From: Amoebidium appalachense
Taxonomy: Eukaryota > Ichthyosporea
DNA: 64,000 bases
Assembly (NCBI GenBank): GCA_963693365.1
Contig: CAVNZM010000001.1
Span: 9,982,001-10,046,000, forward strand
Reading direction: 5' to 3'
The position numbers were made by a program, and so were the translations under genes. The notes under the pieces were generated by a model. The model ran no database searches. It saw only the letters and a list, made by a program, of their open reading frames with translations, and had not been told where the DNA came from. Positions 25,175 through 35,984 of the stretch are shown one piece after another. Position 1 is the first letter of the stretch. Every line of letters starts with the position of its first letter.

Positions 25175-25441
25175 ATGTATCTGTGTACGTGCAAGACCCC
25201 CCAAGGCATCATGGTCCGCCCGTACAAGGTGTATCGGTGCACAGTCGACGGTTGCGGCTACTCCACCACCCGCAACAGCAACTTTGCGGCGTACAGCGAC
25301 AGGCATGCGGGGATTCTGCGGCACGTGTGCGCGCATGCGGGGTGCGGGCGTCAGTTTCGGTATGCCTTGAGCCTCAAGCGGCCCGGGCACATGCAGCAGC
25401 ACACCAAAGAACCGGGGAGCCCGAATCGGACCCGAAACTAG
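25175..25441 (+). CDS. Small C2H2-like zinc-finger protein
   Basis: 88 residues from the ATG at 25175. Two C-x4-C starts (CTVDGC at about 25, CAHAGC at about 53) are each followed by His pairs (SDRH/RH and GHMQQH), so two fingers are likely, the first with unusual spacing. Basic C-terminus. The start was chosen at MYLCTCK because an upstream in-frame codon is not ATG. Confidence 0.7.
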   Translation: MYLCTCKTPQGIMVRPYKVYRCTVDGCGYSTTRNSNFAAYSDRHAGILRHVCAHAGCGRQFRYALSLKRPGHMQQHTKEPGSPNRTRN

Positions 25442-25552
25442 CGCGGGTGGCTGGGAGGGGCCCGCGAGGCACAGGAGGCACGCGTGGCATGTGCGCCACA
25501 GGAGCCCCTCCCAGCCACCCCCAGCCCCCCAGGCCCCCAGGCCCCAGCCCGG

Positions 25553-25660
25553 ATGGGTGACCGAGGACGACAGATATGGACCCGACTCGGGGTGGGTTTA
25601 TTGACGCGCCGCGGCGGCCCAGGTAGCAAACGCCGTGCGGCCATCCGCAAGCGCCTGCGC
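25553..25660 (+). CDS. Start of a basic protein, cut by assembly gap
   Basis: 36 residues are visible from MGDRGRQIW, very Arg-rich (LTRRGGPGSKRRAAIRKRLR). The frame is open into the N run. It may be the start of a structural or DNA-binding protein. Nothing more can be said. Confidence 0.4.
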
Positions 25661-26160
25661 NNNNNNNNNNNNNNNNNNNNNNNNNNNNNNNNNNNNNNNN
25701 NNNNNNNNNNNNNNNNNNNNNNNNNNNNNNNNNNNNNNNNNNNNNNNNNNNNNNNNNNNNNNNNNNNNNNNNNNNNNNNNNNNNNNNNNNNNNNNNNNNN
25801 NNNNNNNNNNNNNNNNNNNNNNNNNNNNNNNNNNNNNNNNNNNNNNNNNNNNNNNNNNNNNNNNNNNNNNNNNNNNNNNNNNNNNNNNNNNNNNNNNNNN
25901 NNNNNNNNNNNNNNNNNNNNNNNNNNNNNNNNNNNNNNNNNNNNNNNNNNNNNNNNNNNNNNNNNNNNNNNNNNNNNNNNNNNNNNNNNNNNNNNNNNNN
26001 NNNNNNNNNNNNNNNNNNNNNNNNNNNNNNNNNNNNNNNNNNNNNNNNNNNNNNNNNNNNNNNNNNNNNNNNNNNNNNNNNNNNNNNNNNNNNNNNNNNN
26101 NNNNNNNNNNNNNNNNNNNNNNNNNNNNNNNNNNNNNNNNNNNNNNNNNNNNNNNNNNNN
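25661..26160. other. Assembly gap, 500 N
   Basis: Exactly 500 N, so the true length is unknown. Genes of the element may be missing here. Confidence 1.
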
Positions 26161-26931
26161 GTGTTTTTATTGTGTCCGGCCACTTTATAGTATGCAGCGC
26201 TTGTGCTGTGTATTGATTTCATTAAAAATCCGAGTGCCTCAGAGTGGTGTCGTACTCCGCAATATACAGCGCTGGCGCTGTGTCCAGAGTAAATGTGTTT
26301 TTATTGTGTCCGGCCACTTTATAGTATGCAGCGCTTGTGCTGTGTATTGATTTCATTAAAAATCCGAGTGCCTCAGAGTGGTGTCGTACTCCGCAATATA
26401 CAGCGCTGGCGCTGTGTCCAGAGTAAATGTGTTTTTATTGTGTCCGGCCACTTTATAGTATGCAGCGCTTGTGCTGTGTATTGATTTCATTAAAAATCCG
26501 AGTGCCTCAGAGTGGTGTCGTACTCCGCAATATACAGCGCTGGCGCTGTGTCCAGAGTAAATGTGTTTTTATTGTGTCCGGCCACTTTATAGTATGCAGC
26601 GCTTGTGCTGTGTATTGATTTCATTAAAAATCCGAGTGCCTCAGAGTGGTGTCGTACTCCGCAATATACAGCGCTGGCGCTGTGTCCAGAGTAAATGTGT
26701 TTTTATTGTGTCCGGCCACTTTATAGTATGCAGCGCTTGTGCTGTGTATTGATTTCATTAAAAATCCGAGTGCCTCAGAGTGGTGTCGTACTCCGCAATA
26801 TACAGCGCTGGCGCTGTGTCCAGAGTAAATGTGTTTTTATTGTGTCCGGCCACTTTATAGTATGCAGCGCTTGTGCTGTGTATTGATTTCATTAAAAATC
26901 CGAGTGCCTCAGAGTGGTGTCGTACTCCGCA
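26161..26931 (+). repeat. 134-bp tandem repeat, about 5.7 copies, abutting the gap
   Basis: GTGTTTTTATTGTGTCCGGC starts at 26161, 26295, 26429, 26563, 26697 and 26831; copies look identical. Each has CAGCGCTTGTGCTG and CAGCGCTGGCGCTG, short self-complementary motifs. The array starts at the gap edge, so its real length is unknown. Confidence 0.97.
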
Positions 26932-27323
26932 GCACCCGTCTTCTTATTGAAATAGTATATGACTGCATACATCAATGGTGTAACCAATAAACATGTGAGG
27001 ACAATAGCAGCGCTGACGTACACCAGATACATTTTGTTCACTTTCTCTCCAGCATTCGGTTCGGACTTCATTAAATTGTACCAGTGTATATTTGCAATGA
27101 CACTGCATATAGATATCACATAAAGAATGCCTGTGGTGACCGTGCTGTCGAACATGTACGTGTACCTCACAAAACTTTCAGTATCCGACGTGTTACACCC
27201 CAAAAGTGACCTTCTGAGATCTTGCCTGTGGTACAAACTCTTGATGCCGTGTTGCTCTTGTGTTTTACCAGTACCCCTCTCTCCAGATGCCGAATTTAGA
27301 TTGGAATTCGTGAATACACCCAT
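26892..27323 (-). CDS. Two-span membrane protein
   Basis: 143 residues. Hydrophobic helices at about 61-81 (VTTGILYVISICSVIANI) and 98-124 (MYLVYVSAAIVLTCLLVTPL), separated by a short charged loop, with no signal peptide. The last ~12 residues and the stop are encoded by the first 134-bp repeat unit, so the C-terminus may have been changed by the repeat. It might be an envelope or inner-membrane protein of a virus; no proof. Confidence 0.75.
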   Translation of the reverse strand: MGVFTNSNLNSASGERGTGKTQEQHGIKSLYHRQDLRRSLLGCNTSDTESFVRYTYMFDSTVTTGILYVISICSVIANIHWYNLMKSEPNAGEKVNKMYLVYVSAAIVLTCLLVTPLMYAVIYYFNKKTGAAEYDTTLRHSDF

Positions 27324-27458
27324 GTGATTGGTCAGTGGTTTGGCACCAAGAGATAAATTGATATGCCATCAACCAGTCAACAAAAAGTACTCGCTTTTAC
27401 TTTTTGTCTCACTTCACCCCAATCCAAGAACAGTGCACACCAAAACAAAACACTAGAA

Positions 27459-27941
27459 ATGGGAGACGCACTTTTGTGCCCCGATTCGGTTGACCCCGAA
27501 CGATGCCCTGCATTTGCACCCTCAAAAAAAGCCCAGTGCAAAAACAAAAAGGAAACATGCCCATACCACAAGGACGGCTTCAAGCCCTGGGTATGCTTTG
27601 CCCCTGCCACCGGTGTCCTCCTCTACAGCGACAACACCATCAACATCCTCCACACCCACAAGGCCGGGGACTATGGTCATGCAAACCTCCTGTTGGACGA
27701 CCTCGTGGCCGCCTTTACAGTCGCAGAAATGCAGCGCCCTCGCACCGAGCGCACCGGGGTACCCGCGCTGACTGTGTCCACTCCGGATCCACCCATGGGT
27801 GCACCACAGCCACCGGTTGCAGCTGCAGCGGTGGGTGTGGGCAGGGAAAATGGGTACTGCCAGGGCAAAACCAAGGCTGGCAATCCCTGCAAAAACAGGG
27901 TGAAATCTACGACCCATTGCCATAAGCACAAGCCCAAATAA
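27459..27941 (+). CDS. Protein with two Cys/His clusters (DUF5763-like)
   Basis: 160 residues from the ATG at 27459; an in-frame ATG at 27363 would add 32. Residues 16-37 (CPAF..AQCKNKKETCPYH) and about 134-158 (CQGKTKAGNPCKN..THCHKH) follow the same C-x(8-10)-C-x(6-9)-C-x-x-H scheme. The second fits the C-x-T-x-x-G-x-x-C short zinc module common in nucleocytoplasmic and polinton-like viruses. A Pro/Ala linker separates them. It is the last gene before the right terminal repeat. Confidence 0.75.
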   Translation: MGDALLCPDSVDPERCPAFAPSKKAQCKNKKETCPYHKDGFKPWVCFAPATGVLLYSDNTINILHTHKAGDYGHANLLLDDLVAAFTVAEMQRPRTERTGVPALTVSTPDPPMGAPQPPVAAAAVGVGRENGYCQGKTKAGNPCKNRVKSTTHCHKHKPK

Positions 27942-28056
27942 AAAAACCACCCACACAGCCGCATGGTGCCAACATACACTATCCTCCCCGTGAGTGGCAT
28001 GCCAGTCTCCCCTGCCCCCCCTGCCCCCCTGCCCCCCTGCCCCCCTGCCCCCCTGC

Positions 28057-28608
28057 CCCCCTGCCTCCCGGAACCACGCCCCCAGTGGAGTCTCTTAGTA
28101 CACGTGACCATGGTCATATGCATACACAACACCGTGAGTGGCCCCCCAGTCTCCCCTGCTCCCCTGCCTCCCCTGCACGTGTGCCTCCCCTGCCTCCCGG
28201 AACCACGCCCCCAGTGCCAGTGAGTGCTCCCCTGCCTCCTGCACGTGTGCCTCCCCTGCCCCCCTGCTCCCCTGCCTCCCGGAACCACGCCCGGCGCAGT
28301 GCCAGTGAGTGCTCCCCTGCACGTGTGCCTCCCCTGCCTCCCGGAACCACGCCCCGGCGCAGTGGCAGCTATTTTTAGATATAGAGATTCCATGGCCACA
28401 TGGCCAGATGGCCAGATCATTTTGCTCACCGTTTTATCCCGTTTTATCCACCTTTTTCCACACACTGAATTTGACCTGGCCATCTGGCCATCTGGGTAGA
28501 GACCGTTTTCTGTTCTGATATTGGAGAACTGTCTGATAGTGATAGCAAATGTCATTCGAAGAACAATCGGGAAACCCCGTGGTGTGACAACCAATCAGAA
28601 TGAAGCAA
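28057..28608 (-). repeat. Right terminal inverted repeat
   Basis: Inverted copy of 8974-9525, identical as far as I can read. The inner edge dissolves into GGGGGGCA-type runs that differ in number from the left end. The element ends at 28608 (GAATGAAGCAA), followed by host CCATATGCATGC. Confidence 0.95.
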
Positions 28609-29204
28609 CCATATGCATGCGGCTGCGGTGGCGGCGCCTTCCGCCAAGTCTGAAACGGCGCAGCAGCAAAACTTTGTGCACAGAATAAAAACAATAAACA
28701 GGTAAAAAAATGATAATATTTAATATGCATTGATTCCCTTATTTTCCCTTTACCCTATAGCCCCAGCTGACCTGTATTCTCAGTGTTCCATAACTTCCAT
28801 GATTTCCACCCTGGATTTCGTAATCCAAGGTGCTTTGGGTATAGGGAGACATATTATGTGAGCCGCTCCCGTCCGTTATGATGGTCTATAGAGTTTTCCC
28901 TCTTCCTCAGTTCAATCTCTTCTTTAACGTACCCGTGAGCAACAGAGATGTTTCAAGCAAAAACTACATGTTTGAAAATGCCCTTTTATTATTATGCACG
29001 TCAGCCCAACTGCTAGGGACAGCGAGTATAAAGAGAGTGCGGTGAAGGATATAATCTGTTCAATTAATTAGTCTGCCTGCAATTCTTCTTTCCGTGACAT
29101 TGATATAAACCTGCATGCACCAAGGTGAAACAGCCGGGTGCACTCCCTTTTTTACATCCATACAGTTTGACAGTTCATCCTGTTGACATGAAAAGCCATA
29201 TAGA
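28609..29204 (+). other. Intergenic, upstream of the kinase gene
   Basis: Unique host DNA with AAATAAAAATAA-type AT stretches. No open frame. It should hold the kinase promoter, but no box stands out. Confidence 0.5.
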
Positions 29205-29707
29205 ATGTCTTTAAAAACATTAGGTCTCCATAAGGCGCGGTCCTTTTTACGGAGCAGATCACATCCTGCAGAATGCGTCCGTGACCCGCTGGGAGAGCAG
29301 CTCGTCGAACCTGGGTTCGAATTTTCCTTTGAGCAATTTACGGTTTTGAAACTTCTGGGTTCTGGTGGATATGCCCGTGTCGAGCTCTGCAAACACAACA
29401 CAACAGGAGCGCTAATTGCTCTAAAGACCATCAGGAAATTCGGTTGTTCGCAGAACATAGCGCGCGAGAGGAAGGTGGTGGGTGATCTGATGTCCGTGTC
29501 CTCACCGTTCTTGGTGAGGACGTACGGGGCGTTTCAGGATGACCGACACCTGTACTATGTGCTGGAGTATGTGCCGGGGGGGGGAGCTGTTTGCTGCACT
29601 GCAGGTGGGTTTTTATTTTAGTTTTTTCCCCCCTTCTTTTTTTTTCTTTCTTTCTTTGCTTCTCTCCATTTTCCTTTTTTTTTCTTTTTTTCTTTTTTTT
29701 TTTTTTT

Positions 29708-29761
<54 letters not shown>

Positions 29762-29805
29762 TCTGTGTGTGTGTGTGGGTGGGTGGGTGGGTGGGTGGGT
29801 GGGTG

Positions 29806-29895
<90 letters not shown>

Positions 29896-30049
29896 GTGTT
29901 AAGTTTGTGTGCATCAGTGTGGGTTCTTTTTGCATTTATGGTTGCTGAGGGTTCAAGGGTGTTTTTTTTTTTTCGTTTTTTTTTTTTTTTGGGGGGGGGG
30001 GGGGGTATAGGTGTGGATGTGTGGGGATGTTGTTCGGGGGGGAGGCAGG

Positions 30050-30085
<36 letters not shown>

Positions 30086-31497
30086 CCAGCCCACACCTGT
30101 AGTCGCTGATAAAAAGGGCAGAGGCTCCTCAGAGGGGAAAGGAGGGGGGGGGGGGGGGGGGGGGGGTGTCGAGTTGTAGCTTCGTTTTGCAGATGTGGTG
30201 TAAAATAAATAATTCCTGCATTTTGGAATGTTGAAGATGATATCTACTTGTGAAAAAACCTAACACAAATATCCCTCTCACCTGCACACACATGCACCCG
30301 CCCACACGCACACGCACACATACAGAATAAAAGGAACACGCACCCCATACGTACATACAAACACACACACACTCCCGCACACTGATACACCGACACACGC
30401 ACGCACGGAGGCGTGGTCGCACACACACGCACACACAATCACACACACGCACGCACGCACGCACGCACGTATGGTGCAGGTGCAAAAGGGGCGGAAGTTT
30501 CCAGAGGACACGGCACGTTTCTACATGGCTGAGGTGGTGCTGGCACTTGAACACCTGCACTCGGAATGTGGGATAATTCACCGGGATTTGAAACCGGAAA
30601 ACGTTCTAATGGCCGACAACGGGCACATCAAGCTCATCGATTTTGGGTTCGCCAAGCACATGTCCGGGGAAAATGAACGCACTTTTACGGTTTGCGGTAC
30701 CCCGGACTACACCGCCCCGGAGGTTATCAAGGGGGAATCCGGGTACGGGTTTACGGCCGATTATTGGGCCCTTGGTGTTTTAATGTATGAGATGGTAGTG
30801 GGTCACGCGCCGTTTTATACCAACGCCGCGACGGGGGGGGGCCTTATACACATACGTCATGGCCGGGGTATTTGACCTCCCCAAGGATTTGTCTCCCGCG
30901 GGGCAAAATCTCATCAAGAGGCTCCTGTCCGTGGACGTCAGGTCGAGGTTGGGGACGGAGGGGGGGATCCAGGAAATTAAGAACCATGTGTGGTTCAGGG
31001 GGATCGACTGGACGGCGCTGCAAAATTTACAGATAAAACCCCCCCACCTCCCCGCGAAACCAAAGGGGAACATGTGCTTCATCGAGCATAGACCCACCAC
31101 TATGGAGGACATGGGGACGGAAATCGATCAGACCCCTTTCGAGGATTTTGGGGGGATTTTTCCTACGGCGAAAGATTTCGAAAGCGCGGAAAAAACGAAG
31201 GAAAGGTTGACGGCGGAGGCTGAAACGAACAGCAAAAGACTAGCAAGAAGACACACGACGTCGGGACCGCTCTCTGATCGGCCAAGATCGAAACCGATTA
31301 CGGGTGCGCACGCGCATCCCCCGGTCCACAAGACCAAGAGCGGGGGCTTTGCGTTCGAACGGAAGACGGTGGACGAGGTGCCGATTCGTAATCGGGAGGA
31401 GAGAGCCAATAACAGGAAGCAGAGATTTAGTCTTCCCGATCCGGCGACGATTCAGAGACTGAGCATCCGTACAGGGTTCCATGGGCCCTATATATAA
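29205..31497 (+). CDS. AGC-family protein kinase, PKA/PKG catalytic-type
   Basis: Two exons, 29205-29604 and 30480-31497, joined in phase 0 (CAG|GTGGGT donor, GCAG acceptor). Gly loop [10 protein letters not shown] near residue 52, ATP lysine ALKTI (K74), catalytic [14 protein letters not shown], and activation loop [14 protein letters not shown], all typical of PKA/PKG. The frame breaks twice, at G runs near 29577 (PGGELFAAL resumes in another frame) and 30833 (before [13 protein letters not shown]). Removing one G at each site restores the expected kinase, so assembly errors are likely. The C-tail is long, with FEDFGGIFP and a Ser/Arg-rich end. An additional 5' exon is possible. Confidence 0.92.
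29605..30479 (+). repeat. Simple-sequence intron of the kinase gene
   Basis: Poly-T and poly-G (29690-29760), (GGGT)n, a (GT)n run at 29811-29888, more poly-G at 30049-30082 and 30146-30166, then CA-rich DNA at 30280-30470 before the acceptor. The GT and CA parts are complementary in the transcript. Confidence 0.93.
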
Positions 31498-32958
31498 GGG
31501 GGGCGTGGTTGGGTCCTTGCGATGATAATACTGTAATTTTTTTAAATTCTTGATTTTTATTTTTATTATTCCTTTTTTTTGGGGGGGGGGGGGGGGGGGG
31601 GGGGGGAGGGGTTGTTTTCTGATCGTATTTTTGAACGATTTCTGATTTGTTTACTATGGTAGTTTCAAGTTTCTGAATCCTCCTTTTTGGCAATTCCCGG
31701 TTGGGTTTTCAATCTTTCGAATGTGACAAGTTGAGTATTATACCTGAATCTAGATGTATTCCATGGCTGGACATGTAGGCTTTGTATATACCGAATGTAA
31801 ATATTGTAGATTGAACGTGTGTGTAAGATATCTAGCGCTTTTGATATGGAGCGTTTTATTGTTTTATCATTTTTTATTTTTTTTGGCCCTACAACACACG
31901 CACACACACACGCGCGTGTATGAATGTACGCGCTTGCGCACGCACACATTCACACATTCACACAAAAGCACGCACATACACACACATGTACACAGTCTTT
32001 AACAGTGACAAGTGCCTGAGCTAAAACTGAAAATGACCAAAGATGAATCCCGCACCAAGAGAAGAGATATATAGTCAGGTGATATACATACGATTATGTA
32101 CCAGGAGATATACTGAAAAGTAGCCGAAGGCTCTTTCTTATTTTTTCCCCTTTAACGTTAACTTGCAACTGTACTTAACTTAGCTGGATTTGTTTACCTG
32201 ATTCTGTTTCCTGGCGATTTTGTATTTGTTCTCCTTTTCCACCAGCACAAATGACAAATATATCTATCTGCTCTATCTGCTCTGTATTTTCCCTCGCTGT
32301 ACATTCATTATCCATGCAATTCATTATAATATCCAAACACTCTAAAATAATACTTTCTATGAGGCTGGATCCTCGTGATCCCCATAAAATGGTAAGAAAT
32401 AATCCGCCTACATTTTGTTGGTGTGCAATCTGGACACGGCCAGCGATCAACCGAGATATCGCCCGAAAAATCTGCAAGCCTATCTTCACGAGCACTGAAG
32501 CTTATTGATTCTTTGACGTTCTATATGTGCACGTGGGCAGTTTGAAATAACGGACCATTCGGCATTTCACCATAAAAGGCTGTAGGCCAAACCCGCGATT
32601 TCTAAAAGGAAAGACATTGCACCACATACAGGCGATAATCATTGGCGTTCTCTGCAGACCTATAGAAAATGAGACCTGTACTTGGAGCGTTGAGCCCTGA
32701 TATATCATGATATGATACATGCTGTTGTGTGTGTGTGTGTGTGTATGTGTGCATGTGACGACCCGGGAAGAGGGGGGGAGGGGGGGGGGGCTCTTGCATG
32801 TGCACGCGCTTGCGTAGACGATGTGTTGTTGTGTGTGTGCGTGTACATGTGGGTGCATACACTGTGATTTGTGTCTGTGTGCCTTGTTTCTTCTGTGTGT
32901 GTGTGTGCGTGTGTATGCTTGCGTGTGTGTGCATGTGTGGGTGTGTGCGCGCGCGTGG

Positions 32959-33029
<71 letters not shown>

Positions 33030-33684
33030 CGCGTGCACAGAAAGTTTATGGTGTGTGTGGTGTGTTAATACATGTGTGCACTTTTTGTCTGAGTGAATGC
33101 AAATTTCGGTGAGGGTGTTGCGGTGTTTGTGTGTGCGTCCCTTTGTCCACCAACCGTCGAATTATGTGAAACTGCGGAGCTACATGTGTATAGTATTTAT
33201 GTGCGTGTGTGCCTGTGTGTCTGTGCTCTGTGCCTCTGCGCTTGAGTGCGTGTGTGTGTCCCCTAGTGTATCGCATCACAAGGAGGCGCCACTTTATGTG
33301 TGGAGTACACGTGCAGCAGTGTATTCAAGTAAAAGTAAAAATAAACTAAAAATAAAAACACACATGTTGAATGTTTGTGCACACGCCTGTGTGTGTGTTG
33401 CGTTCGCATCGCATCTTGACGAGACACTAACATGATCGTCAAATTCATACGATATATGTATAGAGGATTCAACAGTCCAAATGGGGGGGTGGGGTGGGGG
33501 GTGGGGGGGGTGGGTGGGGGGGTGGGGGGGGGGGGGGGGGATGGGCGGGGACAAGGGGGAGAGGGGAGGGGAGAAGGGAGAGAGAGAGAGCCGGAGTCGG
33601 CAATAAGCAAACATCAAGGGGGGGGGGGGGGGGGGGGGGGCACACGGATGGGGGGGGGGGGGGGGGGGGGGGGAGATGGGGGGT

Positions 33685-33730
<46 letters not shown>
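31498..33730. repeat. Intergenic with poly-G and GT arrays
   Basis: Poly-G at 31581-31606 and 33617-33730 (interrupted), GT-rich 32720-33060 with a (GT)n core at 32959-33021 and a (CG)n end. AT-rich unique DNA at 32000-32560. No gene seen. Confidence 0.75.
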
Positions 33731-33734
<4 letters not shown>

Positions 33735-34060
33735 TAATGACTGAGGTGCTCTGCTACGAAAATGGGGGCTTTCCGTGCAGCAAATTTTGCATGAAACTTT
33801 TCAGCAGATACTTGAGGGCGACTTTTGACCTATCCCTTCCCGAAACAATTACAATCCCACGTGGGATGCCATGTTCATGACAGGCACACATTCAAGACGG
33901 GTTAGGCGCTCAAACAAACGGATGTTCATTTTCTCCAGGCCCAAGGCTAAAATTTTTTGATTTGATTGTGGGACGAAAGGTTAGATTTCAGACCGTTTTA
34001 TGGACGAGAGCAAAAATGAAGTGGGTCACGGGTGGGTTCACACAAACACAGGAACGTTAA
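33731..34060 (+). repeat. Dispersed repeat, copy 1
   Basis: Shares TACTTGAGGGCGAC, GACAGGCACA-TTC and TTTGATTGTGGGAC with three later copies. Preceded by poly-G. Confidence 0.75.
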
Positions 34061-34129
34061 CAACATTATATTCCTGTTCAGGGCCCCTTAAGGTCTCAGT
34101 GAATAACTTTAGGGCTGGGCAACCACATC

Positions 34130-34380
34130 GGCAGAGTTGACTTGCTCTGAGCAGAATTATTTTGCAAAAAAGCATAATTATTCAGGATCTGCTTCAGGCA
34201 TGTTTATTCTGCTCCCGTGAGCAGAATAAGTCTACTCCAAGCAGAAACATTCTGCTTTTCAGCAGAGTCCATCTTTTAGCAGAATATTCTTGCTTTTGCT
34301 CAATTGTTCTTCTTTTGTCGAATAGCTCTGCTTTTAAAGAATAGCTCTGCATTTTTCAGAATAATTCCGAGCAGGCAGTC
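34130..34380. repeat. GCAGAAT/ATTCTGC short-motif cluster
   Basis: About fifteen GCAGAAT, AGCAGA, TCTGCT or ATTCTGC motifs in both orientations, spaced roughly 15-25 bp. Two further copies lie near 34450-34480. Confidence 0.8.
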
Positions 34381-34762
34381 GTATAAGAGCACCTAATAAC
34401 GGGCAGTTGTAAACATCCACACGTGGTGTGTTTGTGTGTGCACGGTGCAAAAAGCAGAGTTATTCTGCAAGAAGCAGACTTATACTGCAACTGCAATGGA
34501 AACAGGATATATATGCAACCTTGCGTGCGCATGTACACATGAGTGTTACTGCTTCAGTTGTGCACGTGTGTGTGTGGGTTGGCGCGCGTTGCTGTGTGTT
34601 TGATTCTGAAGACACTCACAGGATTTTCCATGCTATTATGATGCTCTGGAGGAGCCCACTGGCCAAATGGGGGGAAGCGAGGGTGGGGTGGGGTGAGGGG
34701 TGGGCGGGGGGGGTGGGGGGGGGGGGGGGGGGGGGGGGAAGGGGAAGAAAGGGGGGAGGGTG

Positions 34763-34799
<37 letters not shown>

Positions 34800-34801
<2 letters not shown>

Positions 34802-35060
34802 AAAATTTGAATGGTTTTCTGCTACCTGAATTGAATGGCACTCATGGTAAGAAAGTTTATAGCAAGTGCTTGAGGGCGACCAACTCATACCTTTAAGGAC
34901 TTGGAGAGGTTCAAAAATTCCGCAAGAATGCTACGTCATCATTATATGACAGGCACATGTTCGAGAGGGGTGGTCACACAAACCAATTGACGTTCATCTT
35001 CCCAATGCCATACCGCAACAAGTTTTCGGTTTGATTGTGGGACAATTTTAAAAAAAAAAA
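34800..35060 (+). repeat. Dispersed repeat, copy 2
   Basis: Has GTGCTTGAGGGCGACC, ATGACAGGCACATGTTCGAG, GGGGTGGTCAC and GGTTTGATTGTGGGAC. Preceded by poly-G at 34768-34799. Confidence 0.8.
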
Positions 35061-35798
35061 AAGTTCAGATCCGAACGGTGCGCTGTGACAGGTTTTTAAT
35101 ATACTATTGTGCACACACATGCCGTAGCTCAGCAATGGAAGACATCGTAATCATGTGGCTGACTGAGTGGCGGGTCAGTGCAGTGGGTCAATGTTTTAAG
35201 TCTTGTATGTAATGTGTGTGTGTAATACGATGCCACTCTGACAGTGTATGTGTATGTTTGCACGGTGTGTGTGTGTACTACGTGCCCCCCCCCCCCCCCC
35301 CCCAAAAAAAAAAAAAAAAAAAGAAAAGTTAAGAGATCAACACCTAAAGCTGCAGCCCAGAAAAGTTCCCAGGACCCCAGGGAAGAGGGGGGGGGGGGGG
35401 GGGGGGGGGGGTAAATATGATAACATAAATCCTACGGCTGAGAACCTTGAGGCTCTAGACCCAACAAGGAGTTTACCTGTTATCCATAATGTTGGGTGAC
35501 CACTGTATGTGCACAGTTGCGCATTCGCACGTAGGCACATGTGTGCCATATTTGTGTGTGTATAAGCGTGCGCGCGCGTGTGCACGTGTGTGTGCACGTC
35601 ACGTATGTGGCAAGATATTAAACAAGTAATTTGGTCAACATTCCAGGGCCTACTGGGAGGGGGGGGGGGGGGGGGATAACTTCGGATTCAAAGTAACCTA
35701 AACCTTCGGAACGCGGGCGAGCAGGCGGTCGGGGGAAATGGGGAGGGGGGGGGGGGGGGGGGAGGGGAGGGGGGGGGGGGGGAGGGGGGAGGGGGAAA

Positions 35799-35833
<35 letters not shown>

Positions 35834-35984
35834 TCTAGGGTAGGCCTATGTATGTACTCCGGATGTGTGTATGGGTGGGTGGGTGTGTGTGTGGGGGGGG
35901 GGGGGGAGGGGGGGAGGGGGGGGGGGGGGGGAAGGGGGGGGGGGGGGGGGGAGGGAGGGGGGGTGGGGGGTGGGGGGGTTACAG

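Larger units (their letters stand above)
8974..28608. mobile_element. TIR-bounded virus-like element, about 19.6 kb
   Basis: The sequence starting TTGCTTCATTCTGATTGG at 8974 recurs inverted and ends at 28608. The two ~550 bp ends look identical, which implies recent insertion or gene conversion. Between them lie about 16 compact genes on both strands, internal inverted repeats and tandem arrays, unlike the flanking intron- and microsatellite-rich host DNA. The content includes an SF3 helicase and a PD-(D/E)XK-type nuclease. I saw no capsid, packaging ATPase, DNA polymerase B, integrase or transposase; 500 N at 25661-26160 hide some sequence. No convincing target-site duplication was found. 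The style resembles polinton-like viruses or their derivatives; class not proven. Confidence 0.88.

Noticed and set aside
8974-28608. Calling the element a Maverick/Polinton
   Set aside because: No protein-primed DNA polymerase B, retroviral-type integrase, capsid or packaging ATPase was found.
8960-28620. Target-site duplication at the element ends
   Set aside because: Left flank (ATCCCAAAA) and right flank (CCATATGCA) do not match. The palindrome at the left may have replaced the original flank.
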